Counted from the first letter of the stretch, positions 11,663 through 24,107 are shown. The stretch is DNA of 64,000 nt from Heterohyrax brucei (GCA_028571685.1 CM053142.1:128642796-128706795), one strand, 5' to 3'. Notes: a model not told the origin generated them from the sequence alone. Made by a program: numbers and translations.

Positions 11663-11800
11663 GAGACAATTCTTACTCACAGTAACTCTATAGGATGGAG
11701 TGGAACTGTCCCATAGGGTTTCCAAGAGTGTCTGGTGGATCTGAACTGCTGATTTTCTAGTTAGCAGCCGAGCTCTTAACCACTGTACCACTAGGTCTCC
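11663..11800 (-). repeat. AfroSINE
   Basis: Minus-strand copy inside the L2. The plus strand ends with the head complement GAGCTCTTAACCACTGTACC, which contains the reversed A box. Confidence 0.85.
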
Positions 11801-12169
11801 ATATACAGCTCTCTATCCCTGGAATTTTCTACCTCTCCCCTTCTTTCACTGAATTCTTCAGCATTGCTCTGCTCAAATGTCACTGCCTCAGAATTCTTGT
11901 CTTGACCCCAAAACAAGGCCAACTTGCCTGTTCTATGTGTTTATAGGACCCTGGGCTTTTCCCTCACAGAACTTACAGAAAATGCAATGCAATAATTAAT
12001 TGTTTAATTAGTTCTACTTGATAAAAATGTAAGTTCTGAGCAGCTGACATTATGTGTGTCCTGCTCATGATTTTACCCGCAGTGTCTACACAGTTTCTGT
12101 GCATAGTATGTGCTCAGTGATGTTTGTTAGTGGGATGAATGAAAAAATAAACAACCATTATACCGCTCA

Positions 12170-12335
12170 AGGCAACTCTAGTAGTGTAGTGGTTAAGTGT
12201 TATGGTTGCTAACCAAAAGGTTAGCAGTCTGAATTCACCAGGTGCTCCTTCAAAACTCTGGGGCAGTTCTGCTCTGTCCTATAGGGTCACTAATAGTTGA
12301 AATCAACTCGATGGCAGTGGGTTTGATTGTGGTTT
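12170..12335 (+). repeat. AfroSINE
   Basis: Full-length plus copy: GTAGTGGTTAAGTG, TTGCTAACCAAAAGG, AATCAACTCGATGGCAGTGG. Confidence 0.9.
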
Positions 12336-13504
12336 ATTATATTCCAGGCACTGTGCTAATGGTACTGATGTTGTGGAAATTTAAGTTACACTCTTTTGCT
12401 TGAAGTAGTTTTCAGTGTAGTTGCAAATACAGGACACATTCACATGCATCGATGATGCTGGTAATCAGGAATAATATTTTTTTTTCTTTTGTCTAAATTC
12501 AATGCCTCATAACATCAAAATGAAAACTGCTTGAGTTGATAGGACAGCTAAAGGGCTGGGGAAAGGTAGCTCACTTTCTTCCAGTTGATACTTGAACTAA
12601 TTGATTTCTTACCCCTCCCCCATCGTCCCAGTAAGAGAGCGTCATATCACCTAGCAATCATTAGGTAAATACACCATCTCCAGGATTTATGAGCCCTTAA
12701 AAGAGACTGGTGTCACTTAGGGGTTGACACATAGCTCTAGTGCCTTAAAGCTATACAAGGATGTGACTGCACTAGATGCCTAGTAGAGGACATTGCCTGG
12801 GCCTAGGAGAATCTATCACATCAGCTCATCTGCAGAGGACTCTGAGCAAATCCTGTTGACTGATGGCTTAAACAGAACCACAGTGTGCTTGCTCAAGTCA
12901 GGGTCCAACCAAGAAACAGACACTACTTTCAAATTGAGCACAATTTGAGGAAAAGTTCAAAATAAGAATGATTTAGAAAAGTGTGGAAAGGGCACGGGGA
13001 AAGCAGTTTTCTGGGGCCAGAAATAACAGCACACAATTACACCCATAGGCTTGAAGAGGCAAAGGATAGCATTATTAGGGAAACCTGGATTCCGAAGGCA
13101 TATGTGGTGAGGGCTCCCTGACAAGGACTGGGAACTTCCATCAAGGGATGCAGCCACTCTGCAGTGAGTTCATAAGGAGGAAGCCAGTGCAATAATACCC
13201 CACACCATTCTCCTCTCTCCCTCTGAGCTCCTGCTCTAGTTCTCTATTAGTCAAACTCAGCTGGAAACCAGAGAGTACGGGAGCCCATTGATGCAGCTAG
13301 ACAAGTCATAGCCCAGCACGGAGCAGTGCAGTGAAGCGCTCTGCAGAAAAAAAGGATATTGTTATTTGTATTTATCTCCATCTTCTTTCAGCAGGTCTTC
13401 AGGCTGTCTGCTTTAAACAAAACATGAACTATAAGGAAACAACCAGGAAGAAGAGAAAAGAGCTTACAAATACCTGCCTATAAGGGAAACTAAATGAAAA
13501 ATAC

Positions 13505-13727
13505 AAATGACTCTGAACAACAGGTTTATAGAGACAGAAAGATTATTGTTTGCCAGGGGCTGGAGACAGAGGGGAATGTGACAACTTCATGGGTATAGGG
13601 CTTCGTTTTGGGGTGATGAAGATGTTTTACAACTAGATAGAGGTGATGATTCTGCAATATAGTGAGTGTACTTAATGGCACTGAATTGTATACTTTAAAA
13701 TAATGAAGTGTATGTTACATGATTTGA
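13505..13727 (+). mobile_element. L1M-type LINE 3' end
   Basis: ATTGTTTGCCAGGGGCTGGA, TTTTGGGGTGATGAAGATGT and GGCACTGAATTGTATACTTT match the old L1M 3' UTR also seen at 11125-11460. Confidence 0.75.
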
Positions 13728-13873
13728 GAAGCCCTGGTGGTAGAGTAGTTAAGAGCTTGCCTGCCAACCATAAGGTCAGCAGTTCAAATCCACCAGCTAC
13801 TCCCTGGAAACCCTATGGGGCAGTTCTACTGTCCCCATAGGGTCACTGTGAATAGGAATTGACTCAGATGGAG
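13728..13873 (+). repeat. AfroSINE
   Basis: Near full-length plus copy from AGAAGCCCTGGTGGTAGAG to AGGAATTGACTCAGATGG. Confidence 0.9.
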
Positions 13874-13876
13874 TAT

Positions 13877-13957
13877 GTCAAATTAAGAAAAATAAACAGA
13901 AGAGAAATGAAGAAAGAATCAAAAGCCCACCTCCTGACAGAACATTAGTTTATCCTG
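13877..13957 (+). repeat. Local duplication copy A
   Basis: About 80 bp (AAGAAAAATAAACAGAAGAG to ATTAGTTTATCCTG) recurring at 15313-15397, about 1.44 kb away in the same orientation. Confidence 0.7.
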
Positions 13958-14602
13958 CTGCTGTATGGATGAGATGCTAGTATGCTGCGTTTTACTCCAG
14001 TGACCGAGACCATATCCAGATGCTCTGGACACCAGAGGAATCAGTGGAAGAATTAACATATTAGCTTCTTGCTAGGACAGAAGATCACTTACCTCACCTT
14101 CTCACAGAAGACAGCTTTCTAAATCCATAAATTAAGCTATCATTCATGAAATGACATTAATTAAAAAATACAGCAAGGAGACCAGAGGGAACTGCAGATA
14201 GGTGGGCATGAAAATTTAACTTGCATTCAATACTAGTTTCACTCAATCTCAAAAAAGAAACAGAAAAGGAATACATTCATTCAGTGCCAGGCACATCAGA
14301 GTTATTGGGGACTCAAAGATGAAAATATAGTATCCCTACCCTTCGGTAGCCTCTTGGGATCCCCTGCCAAGAAGATAGGGCAGTGGGGTGAAACTCCAGA
14401 ATTCTAATAGGAAATATACTCTGCTGAATCTCACAAAATTTCACGCTCCTTTGTTTTTCTTTAACTGTAGGGCACAACATTTTTGCATTTTTTAATCTTT
14501 CCTAATGAAATGTACTTTAATACAGAATGGTCAAAGTACTTATAAATTAAAAAAAAAATGTGATTTAGCAGGATGTGATTTCCAAGTTTCTATGACATTT
14601 AC

Positions 14603-14717
14603 GCAAACCATCCCACTGTTGTTAAGTCAAATCTGACTCATATCCACCCTATAGGACAGAGCAGAACTGCTCCATAGCGTTTCCAAGAAGTGCCTGATGG
14701 ATTTGAACTGCTGACCT
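14603..14717 (-). repeat. AfroSINE, head missing
   Basis: CTATAGGACAGAGCAGAACT to GGATTTGAACTGCTGACC on plus is the 3' part of a minus-strand copy. Confidence 0.85.
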
Positions 14718-15312
14718 ATGTTTAAAAGATGTCAAAAAGATATACAGAAGGTGACTGAATAAAAGGACTGTCTATAGAAAAGAAATTGTTACTAAACGAC
14801 TACAGTAAATGTCAAGAAAATGGTGATAAATCTAGACACACTGGGAGCTGAGGGTGCTGAGTAGAGTGAGCTTGGATGATTAGGTAGGACAGAGCTCGGG
14901 GTGTGTGTTTCTCATCTGCCTTTGTTTTAATGGAATCCAGGAAAACAACAAAACTGTTTAGAAAGCACGCTTTTCACCATTACCCATGTGGCAGTTACTC
15001 CCTGCATCGCAGAAGGGGTTCTACAAATGCTAACACTTAACTGGTCATTTGCCTTTTCTGGCAATTGCTTTTCATAATAAATGTCTCCCCACAACAACAT
15101 CAAGATGCTCATACTGCCTAGTGGCACTCAGTCTATTTCCCCAGCTGCCAACAAATGCCGTTCACAGAGGACCTTACGAAAAGCAGGATTCCAAAGGCCC
15201 TGGCTTTATTCCAACGTGTCTAGCGAGATGCACAGGACAAGTAAAAGCAAGCGGGCAGAGTGGATGGATGGGGTACTCTTATTTAAGAAAGAACAAGAAA
15301 TAAAATGAAGTG

Positions 15313-15397
15313 TGTCAATACAAGAAAAATAAACAGAAAAGAAATCAGGAGGGAATAATCAAGAGCCCATCCCCTGACAGAAGATTAGTTTATCCTA
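15313..15397 (+). repeat. Local duplication copy B
   Basis: Second copy of 13877-13957. It shares AGAAAAATAAACAGAA and the run GACAGAA.ATTAGTTTATCCT. Confidence 0.7.
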
Positions 15398-15667
15398 CCG
15401 AAGTGAAGCATGGCGCAGAAAAATGGATCATGCAGATATAAATTATTCATGGTTAAAAATGTCTCAGTCATTAAGATATTTATACCATGAGTGAAGCCCT
15501 TGCACGCTATGTTGATTTATGGGCTACATAATTACATAAGATACACTGATGACTGTTTGCATGGAAAACACTCTGGATTTTTTATTTTGTTAATCAGTTT
15601 TCCCACTTCCCCCTCTGCATTTCAGTCAGAGCTCTGAGGCCTGATTAGACTCTCCTGGGGTTAGCAG

Positions 15668-15821
15668 GGAAACCTGGTGGCATAGTAGGTTAAGTGCTGA
15701 ATCTGCTAACCAAAAGGTTGGCAGTTCAAATCTGCCAGGTGCTCCTTGGAAACTCTATGGGGCAGTTCTACTTTGATCTCTAGGGTCTCTCAGTTGGACC
15801 TTACTCGACAGCAGTGGGTGC
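15668..15821 (+). repeat. AfroSINE
   Basis: Full-length plus copy: AACCTGGTGGCATAGTAGG, TGCTAACCAAAAGGTTGG, CTCGACAGCAGTGGG. Confidence 0.9.
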
Positions 15822-16379
15822 CCTTTGGTCTTTGGGGTTAGCAGAAAGGCTGGGAGGTTTTGTCAGTTTTGTCTCATTACATTCATCCCTTCAGATAAAA
15901 AGTTCCTTTTCAGAGTCTTTTCAAATTTACCCAGTTTAAAAAATTTTTGTTAATAATTTTCTATTCAAATAATGCTACTAACAACTCCAACCTTTTCTGA
16001 TGAGTCAAACACCACTGAAAAAATTTTAAAAGGCTTTTAAATTGTTTTAATTTTGCTTATTTAAATATACCACCTGGAAAATACTCAGATACAATGAAAT
16101 GCGCCCCTTCCACGTGCAAACAAGTTTCGCCTTAAAACTTAATTTTTCCTGGAGAGCGAAAAAGACAACCTAAACATTTTCTGTGTTGCTACAACAGCCC
16201 AAGGTGAGTGAAATTTGGAAACACACCCCATACTGACAGTTTGGATGAGTCATAATTTGTGATTGCCTCCCATTCCTGCAACTAGCTCACCCTAATGACT
16301 GTATTTACTTTGGGATACCTTGTCCCCCCATTTTATGGGGCTGATTTTTTGATAATCTGCTTGTTGGGTTATAGTGTCT

Positions 16380-17800
16380 TCAAACTATTTATTGTAGAAT
16401 ACAGCAAACATAAAGAGAAATGCATAAATCATAAGTTTACTGCTTGGTCCTTTTCTACAAACTGAACAATATCTGTGTAATTAAAGGCAGTTCTACAAAT
16501 AGAACATTACTGGCACCAAAGAATCTGTCCCACCCTCACATAAACCCTTTAAATCACTCCCCCATCCCATGGATAGCCACTATCCTGACTTCTAATAGCA
16601 TACTTTGTTTATTCTTGTATTTTATGTATGTCGACTCAGTTTGTACTACTCCATGTACCGTTTCTTCTACAATGCTTGTGAGATTCATATACATTGTTGA
16701 GGGCAGTTTTAGACCATTCATTCTCATTTCTGTATGTATTCCACTGAATGAATACGCTATCATTTATCCATTCCATTACTTACATATTTTCTGGGCTTCC
16801 GTTACTACAAACAGTGCTGCCATGAACGAGTACACATATTTTTGTGACTACAGGTATGCTTTCTGCGCGGGCTATGCTAGGAGTAGACTTGTTGGGTCAG
16901 AAAGTGCATATAAATTCAGCTTCAGTAGACAGTTTCAAAGAGCTTTATAACACAGTTGTATGAACTTAGTTTCCCATCCACGGGAAATGAGAATTCCAGT
17001 TGCTCCATGTATTTGTCACCACTTGCTGTGGACAGTCGTAGCCATTGAGTTGAGAGAATAATGGTATCACCTTGTGGTTTCAATTGTGCATTTCTCTGAT
17101 GACTAGTTGAACAATTATTTCTATATTTATTGGTCATTTTAGTGTCCTCTTTATGTAAAGTGAGTCTTTTTGCCATTTTTCTATTAGGTTGTGTGGCTTC
17201 TTGATTTTCTACATATTCTGGTATAAGTCCTTTGTTAGGTAGATAATTTACACATTTTTTTCCCTCTGTAGCTTATCATTTCAGTCTCTTAATGGTGTCT
17301 TTGGAAGATTAATTTTTTGTTGTTTTCTCCCATGATTAGCACTTTGTAAGTTTTATTTAATAAATTTTTGCTTATGATAAAGTCATGATGATGCTCCTTT
17401 GTGTTCCTTCTGTAAGATTTGTTATGTAATTTTCACATTTAGATCTATAATCCATCTGGAATTGATTGCTGTACATGGGTGGGGTAGACGGTCAAGATGT
17501 GTTTTTCAATATAGAGGTAATGAATACTGCACCATTTTTGGAAAAGACCATTTTTTCCTCACTGCATTACAATGTCAGAATATGTCATAAAGAAGACCAC
17601 TAATACAGGTAGCTCTGTTTCTGGACTCTGTTCCATTTTATTGGTCAGTTTGCTTGTCCTTATATCAGTACTAAACTGTCTTAATTACCTTAGCTTTTTA
17701 ATAAATTTTGATATCTGTAAGTATTATACATTCTCCAGTTTTGCTGGTGTTCCTCAAGACTGCCTTGGCTATCCCTGGCCCTTTGTAGAATGAGGTTACA
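16380..17800 (-). mobile_element. L1M-type LINE, 3' UTR region, antisense
   Basis: The plus strand carries complements of old L1 3' UTR landmarks: CATTTCTCTGATGACTAGTT, TTTCTATTAGGTTGTGTGGC, GTATAAGTCCTTTGTTAGG, ATCCATCTGGAATTGATTGC, TTATTGGTCAGTTTGCTTGT, GACTGCCTTGGCTATCCC. The 168-codon plus-strand open frame inside it is chance. Confidence 0.8.
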
Positions 17801-18042
17801 CTGTTTTTTAATTTTTTTAATTTAGGGATAACTAGAGGCCAGTTATTAAATTAGTGAGGGAGTTTTGGCCTCTAGGCAACAGAATAATAATATGTGAAAT
17901 AATCATGTCAGGGTTTATAGTATGACAGAATCTGATATTCAATCTCATAGACTGACATAGATTTTATGAATAGTTAAATACACTTTGTAGAATACTAATA
18001 AATGTCTTCTAATTAAGATTTCTAGGGTTCTAATCGTGTCTT

Positions 18043-18203
18043 GGAAACCCTGGTGGCATAGTGGTTCTACGCTATGTCTGCTGACCAAAAGGTTCAAACT
18101 TGGAACTCACCAGGTGCTCCTTGGGAACGGTATGGAGCAGTTCTACTCTGTCTTATAGGTCACTATGTGTCAGAATTCACTTAATGGCAATGGGTTTGGT
18201 TTT
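18043..18203 (+). repeat. AfroSINE
   Basis: Full-length plus copy from GGAAACCCTGGTGGCATAGT to the tail CAATGGGTTTGGTTTTC. Confidence 0.9.
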
Positions 18204-18882
18204 CGGGTTAATCTTGTCCTGTGTAGCTAAGAAATAGATACATTTTTTAAAAACTTTTAAAACAGAGGATGAGAAAAGCCAGGTCACAAAATTTCTTAAA
18301 GAGTCTGATATAATGGAGTGATTTGTGGCACACTTTTTATCCCCCACCACTCCTTAAGCACACCTGCTCCAGGAGCCTCTATTTCCATTTTTGGTGATAA
18401 TATGAAGGATAAAAAAAGAGTATAATTCTATCAGGAGCAATCTTTTAGAAAACTCATAAGGTTTATTTCCTCATCACTTTAGAAAACATGAACAACCAAA
18501 GCAATTTGGCATTTAAGTGACTAATACCAATGGGAAAGAGGAAGTTATTTGCCCCCAAAGAGAAAAATTCTTTGCCCTGCCTGTCGGAAAGATTTGGCAT
18601 AGATACATACTTACCGTACAGTTCTCATATTCCTTTTCATCATTCTGCAGAATGATTTCTTGTCAGTCTAAATATAGTCACTGTCAAGTTTTTTTCTAAA
18701 CTGGATAAGTGATTCACACACACGAAAGAATGTATCTCCATCAGGTTCTGCTGAGGTAGAGAAATCACTTACATAGGAGCAAGTGTCTGCTAGCCTGAAA
18801 AAGAATTCTTACTATTTAGGATTCTTAACTTCCCAATACCAGGAAGGAATGGTCGGTCAGGGTGAGTTAAAGGCTCAATTGA

Positions 18883-19042
18883 AAACCAAAAAAACCATTG
18901 CTTATTGAGTCGAATCTTGCTGATCATGACCCTATAGGACAGTGCAGAACTGCTCCATAGTATTCTTAAGGGGTAGATGGTGGATTTGAACCACTGACGA
19001 GTTGTTAGAAGCCAGGTTCTTAACCACTGTGTCACTAGGGCT
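18883..19042 (-). repeat. AfroSINE
   Basis: Minus copy: AAACCAAAAAAACCATTGC, CTATAGGACAGTGCAGAACT, and the reversed head TTAACCACTGTGTCACTAGG. Confidence 0.85.
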
Positions 19043-19118
19043 CAGCAGCAAGAGGTAAACCTTCTCTAGTGTCAGTGCTAGACTTGGCTTCATGTTTACA
19101 GTTTAAAAGAAAAAAAAG

Positions 19119-20712
19119 GAAGTTGGGTCAAGACGGCAGAATAGGTGGATGCTTCCTAGGACCGCTGTAACAACAAAGACCTGAAAGAACAGATGAATCC
19201 ATTACATATGGCATCCCAGGAGCCCTAAATACCAAAGGGAAAGCTGAGAAATTGGACAAGCAACAGAAAAGGGAGAGAGGCACCAGAAGTACATAGGATT
19301 TCACAGACCTGATCTACCAGGAAACAGATGCAGCCATTGTGGTTAGCTGAGTGGTGGACATTGGTGGGCATCCTCTTCAGTGGGAGAAATTGCCCGGGTC
19401 CACTTGCACCTCTGGAACCAGTGGGAGACAGCACTAGATACTTGAAAGCTAAGTCTTGTGTGTAACCTACTGCGTGTACAGATGTAAATCTTTCCTTTGG
19501 CATAGGCCTATCTCCCTTCTCCCAGTGATCCCCATCCCTTCTCTCATTGCAGCTGGCCCTGGAGTCTGATGCCATTAACTGAGCTGGAAGTAGGATTCCT
19601 CAAGCCCTTCCTGAGCCATTCTCCCCTGCCCTTCTCTGCACCGTGCCAGGCTCTGGAGTCTGACACAATTAACTGAACTACAGGTAGGAGTCCTTAAGCC
19701 CACTCTGAGCTATTCTCTGCGACTCAGACGGGAGACAATTTAACAAACTGGGGGAAGGGCAGAAAAATTCTGCCAGCTCCCCTAGGCCAGAAAATCAGGG
19801 CAGAAACTTCCTTCATCTAGATTCAGACATAAGGGGATATATCATCCTTCCAGACATTTAGGGATGGCTGTTAGCCCCTTGCCTTTCTGAGCAGCTATAG
19901 CCAGACGCCTATGCCTGTATCAATCACTCCTGCCCATCTAAGATAGTAGGAGAGAGCCTGTGCCACACACTTGGTGACTGACTACCTGGACACCTGAGCT
20001 GAATCCATATGAGAAAAGTAAACAGACTCTTAGGTACCCATGTCTAGTAACAGCTCTTATCAGCTCGTGAAAGGACATTGGAGCTTCAAAGACAACAATA
20101 GTCAAACTGTCACACATGACCAGCCTATTGAACATTTCAAAAGAAGAAGCTAGAACACAGTAGGCAAGCATAAAATAAACAAATACAATTTACTGATGGC
20201 TGCAAAACAACAGTCCATATCAAAGCACTTAAAGAAACAGACCATGATTTCTTTAGAAAGCTCCTAAAACAAAGAATCAATTTTTCCAAAGGAAGACACC
20301 TTCCTGGAATTATCAGAGGTAGAATACAAAAGATTAGTATTTAGAACTCCTCAAGTGATGAGGAAGGTGATAAGGCAAAATGTGACAAAGCATAAGGACA
20401 GACTGAATAAGCTGCAAGAAAGCATATAGAAGAACTGAAAATTCAGAAAATTAGTAATAAAATTACAGCATTAGACAACTCACTAGAAAGTCAAAGGAGC
20501 AGAACTGAGGCAATGGAAGGTCAAATTAGTAAGACCAAAGATAAATCCTGTGACATCAACATGTTTGAGGAGAAATTAGATATAAAAATTTTAAAGAATT
20601 AAGAAAAACTCAAAACTAAATTCACTGCCAAGACATTAAGAATTATGTCAGACTCTGTGAAGAGAAATAATCTATGTGTAACAGGAATACCAGAACAGAG
20701 AGAAATAACAGA
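19119..20712 (+). mobile_element. L1 LINE 5' UTR and start of ORF1, 3'-truncated
   Basis: Begins GTTGGGTCAAGACGGCAGAA, like afrotherian L1 5' ends. A GC-richer 5' UTR follows, then from about 20190 an ORF1-like coiled-coil region (broken by stops) reaching KRNNLCVTGIPEQREITEKI, the start of the ORF1p RRM. It stops at a microsatellite (20717). Losing the 3' rather than the 5' part is unusual for L1. Confidence 0.7.
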
Positions 20713-20716
20713 AAAA

Positions 20717-20840
20717 ATACATATATACATATACACACATACTACATACATATGTGTGTGTGTGCATGTTTATGTAACATATATACACATGCATATATGT
20801 TACATAGACATACGCACGCACGCACACACACATACATATC
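20717..20840. repeat. Complex AC/AT/GT microsatellite
   Basis: Alternating ATACATAT, ATGTGTGTGTG and ACGCACGCAC blocks, alternating purine-pyrimidine throughout. It marks the junction where the L1 is lost. Confidence 0.9.
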
Positions 20841-20887
20841 CTAGTTCTCTAGAAATTATTTCTGAAATAAAACAACTACTGGTCACT

Positions 20888-21625
20888 TGTTGTGAGGTGC
20901 TACTGAATCAGTTCCAACTTGTAGTGACCCTATGAACAACAGAACAAAAACACTGCCATGCCCACAATCACTGTTACGCTTGAGCCCATTGTTGCAGCTA
21001 GAGTATCAATCCACCTTGTTGAGGATCTTCCTCTTTTACACTGACCCTCTATTTTACCAAGCATAATGCCCTTCTCCAGGGCTGATCCCTCCTGACAACA
21101 TGTCCAAGTATGTAAGACTTAGTCTTGCCATCTTTACGTCTAAGTAACAATCTGGTTTCACTTCTTTCAAAATAGATCTGTTCATTTTCTTGGCAGTCCA
21201 TGGTACATTTAATATTCTTCCCTACCACCACAATTCAAAGGCATCAATTCTTCTTTGGTCTTCTTTATTCATTGTACAGCTTTTGCATACATAAGATGTG
21301 ATTGAAAAGACTATGGCTTGGGTCAGGCACACCTTAGTCTTCAAGGTGACATATTTAGTTTTCAACACTTTAAAGGGATCTTTTGCAGCTGATTTTCCCA
21401 ACACTATGCTTCTTTTGATTTCTTGACTGCTGTTTCCATGGGTTGATTGTAGTTCAAATTAAACTGAAATCCTTGACAACCTCATTTTTTTCCTCCATTT
21501 ATCATGATGTTGCTTATTGGTCCACTTGTAAAGATTTTTGTTTTCTTGATGCTGAGGTCCATGCTGAAGGCTGTACTCTTTGATTTTCATCAGTGTTTCA
21601 AATCCTCTTCACTTTCAGCACTTTC
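20888..21625 (-). mobile_element. RTE/BovB-type LINE, 3' part
   Basis: The minus strand encodes broken RTE C-terminal sequence: VTLKTKVCLTQAIVFSITSY, then KEDQRRIDAFELWW, and nearer the 3' end YILGHVVRRDQPWRRALCLV. Frameshifts separate the pieces. The 3' end at 20888 shares the AfroSINE tail motif. Confidence 0.85.
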
Positions 21626-21776
21626 CCACTGCCATCAAGGCATTCAACTCATGGCAAACCTACAGGACAGAGTAGAACTGCTCCACAGAGTTTCCAAGGA
21701 GCACCTGGCAGATTTGAACTGCTGACCATTTTGTTAGCAGATGTAGCACTTAACCCACTATGCCACCAGGGTTTCC
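21626..21776 (-). repeat. AfroSINE
   Basis: Full-length minus copy placed directly at the broken edge of the RTE. The plus strand ends TGCCACCAGGGTTTCC. Confidence 0.9.
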
Positions 21777-22339
21777 ACTTTAGACATCCTAAAATGCCAG
21801 TTTACTTGTAAGATGCCAAAAATGCACTTAGAAGTTTTTAAAACTTCTATATTTCTGACTGATCTCATTGAACTTTTACAGGAAGTAAACATAAAGTGAA
21901 AAAAAGCTGTACAAATTTGAAGGCATGGCTACATAGCAAAAGTGAACAACTTGATGAATAAGTACTGAAACAATCACTGTACAGTAAATGAGAAAACAAA
22001 GGAAAACTGATCAAGAGGGCCCCCAGTTGGACCAATGTGACCGCTGGATAGGGAAAATAAGCATACAGTCCAGTGTCTTGAATACACTAAGTCTTTGACC
22101 ATAAATATTCATTTACTGATTGCACAACAAATAAAATTTATAAGAAGAAAATATTTGACATATGGGTAGGAGAAATAGCAAATATGCTAGATATCAGAAT
22201 GAGAATCTAAAAACGTTTGGAAGGGCTACAATGTTAGGGAAATATTTAGAAATTGCTATTTAATGGGCTAAATAATGATATGCCTCACATGTTTATGGTT
22301 ACAGTCTATAACTTGTTTTCCCACATACTACCTCATTCT

Positions 22340-22430
22340 ACTTTTCACTACGATCCCCTGGGTGGGCCTGAGCATTTTAAACATCCTCCATGTGATTCCA
22401 GTGTGCAGTGTTGAGAACCACCTTAAGCTG
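22340..22430 (+). repeat. MER5-like DNA transposon fragment
   Basis: GGGTGGGCCTGAGCATTTTA, then TGTGATTCCAGTGTGCAGTG and TTGAGAACCAC, fit the MER5A right half. Confidence 0.55.
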
Positions 22431-22971
22431 TAGACGTTGTTAGTGGTAAGCTGCACATTATTAGAGACAGCTGAATAGAGTTTGGTAATGCAGATCCTAA
22501 AGGGATTTCAGCAGTTGATAGAGGCCCAGGTAAATGACACTGAGATGTAAAGATAGTAGTGTTTGAACAACGTTGGAGACTGCCATCTCAGGGACCATTC
22601 ATACCTGCAGAAGCATGATTCAAATGTCCAATTTTTACCTCTTCAATTAGTCTTCAATTAGTCTTCTGTAGGCAACTATTTCTTGACTATATTTCAGATA
22701 AGGGAGGGTCCTAGAAAGTGATAAGTTATAGAGTATTTCAAGTGTAATTTATCACCATTCAGGCTGGCCTTATAACAGTTCAAATTTTAACAGCTGTAAG
22801 AACGCCACTATAAGATATACTGCTATGTACAATGAAGAGACATTGTGAGAGTCCTGAAATACTTTAAAAGACCAGTGCAGAAAACTTTTCTAAATCATTA
22901 CACGTAGAAGAATGAAGAGCCATCTAGTTCTGAGGTGAACTTGAGGATATATCCAGTTCAATTATCTTTGC

Positions 22972-23115
22972 TCGTGGTGGAGGAGTGATGAAGAGCTGTA
23001 GCTGCTAATCCAAAGGTCAGCAGTTAGGTTCCACCAGGCACTTCTTGGAAGCAATTCTACTCCATCCTATAGGTTGGCTATGAGTCTCAACTGACTTGAC
23101 GGCAACTGGGTTTTG
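22972..23115 (+). repeat. AfroSINE
   Basis: Plus copy, diverged head, tail CTGACTTGACGGCAACTGGG. Confidence 0.85.
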
Positions 23116-23262
23116 TTTTTGTTTCAAGAATTAGGAAGGTGAGGGCCTTGTCAAAAGGGAAGAGCTAACAGACTGCTCCATTTTCAAACCTTCATTACAG
23201 AACCATGATTTTAATGATGGAGATAAAAGGGTTCCTCATTATACAACCCTCCTCCAAAAAGC

Positions 23263-23299
23263 TCCACTGTCATCGAGATGATGCCAACTCACAGCAACC
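23263..23299 (-). repeat. AfroSINE tail fragment
   Basis: CCACTGTCATCGAGATGATG then CCAACTCACAGCAACC is only the 3' end of a minus copy, joined head-on to the plus copy that follows. Confidence 0.65.
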
Positions 23300-23432
23300 T
23301 TAGTGGTGTAGTGGTTAAGAGCTATGGCTGTGAATCAAAAGGTTGTCAGTTCAAATCCACCAAGTGGTCCTTGAAAACCCTATGGGGCAGTTCTCCGCTG
23401 TCCTATAAGGTTGGGATGAGTCAGAATTCATA
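23300..23432 (+). repeat. AfroSINE
   Basis: Plus copy: GTGTAGTGGTTAAGAGC, CAGTTCAAATCCACC, GATGAGTCAGAATTCA. Confidence 0.9.
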
Positions 23433-24069
23433 GTATGTAAAAAAGTGAACACAGGCCCTATTTTGGGGATATACCTGGGTTTTCTTTTCCTGGGTTACTT
23501 ATCCCTCTCCTCTCTTTGGAGGAGCAAGGGAGATTCCTAGCACTTCTGGTTTATTACGGAAACTTGTGCTGCAGGTATAGTGCCTGGGAATCTACGGAGA
23601 TGTCTTAAGTGTACTGAAGGCAAAGAAAGAGTAAAGAAAAAATAGGTGACAGGATTCCAGGACAATTATGCCTCACTTTCTGAGACTGAGAAACTTTATG
23701 ATAATTTGAATCAATAAAAATGCCTGAATGATTAAACACCAACAGATAATTATTCAGTGTCTCACTTTCTTCCCTCTCACTCAAAACTCTTAGGCACTTA
23801 ACGTTAAATATTTAATGCTCTGAGATTTTTTTTCCTCAATAATGCACTTAAGCCTAAAACTATTATGTTTTAAATGTGAAGATGCCACTGCTATTTTTAA
23901 ACATTCCCTGTAAGACTTTTACTTTTAAAAGAACATTAACTATAGAATTTTCACTGCTCAAATCAGGATTTATGTTTGGACTGTTCCAAGATCTATTCCA
24001 TTTCTTGTTCTGCTGCCTTTGAAACTTTCATCTATGTTTAAAACATTGTTTCATATATATGCTTTACTA

Positions 24070-24107
24070 TTGTTGTTAGGTGTCACTGAATCAGTTCTGA
24101 TTCATAG
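24070..24107 (-). repeat. SINE/RTE 3'-tail fragment
   Basis: TGTTGTTAGGTGTCACTGAA then TCAGTTCTGATTCATAG is the terminal motif shared by the RTE and AfroSINE tails. Nothing else of either element remains. Confidence 0.6.

Larger units (their letters stand above)
10770..12155 (+). mobile_element. L2 LINE, 3' portion, interrupted
   Basis: Successive L2 landmarks on plus: TGGATGTCCCACAGGCATGT, GAAACCCAGGAGTCGTCTTC, AGTCCAAGCTACCATCATTG, CTTGCATGATCTGGTTCTTA, GCTCAAATGTCACTGCCTCA, and the 3' end GTATGTGCTCAGTGATGTTT. It is broken by an L1M-type 3' end (11125-11460) and an AfroSINE (11663-11800), so L2 is the oldest layer. Open frames here are L2 or shadow frames. Confidence 0.8.

Noticed and set aside
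12170-12335. tRNA-like A and B boxes
   Set aside because: Part of AfroSINE heads; no complete cloverleaf or discriminator, so not a tRNA gene.
15049-15308. Overlapping plus-strand frames (84 and 75 codons)
   Set aside because: Considered a processed pseudogene fragment, but no protein family, poly(A) or target duplication could be recognised.
16444-16950. 168-codon plus-strand open frame
   Set aside because: Lies within the reverse complement of an old L1 3' UTR; no domain and no codon pattern of a gene.
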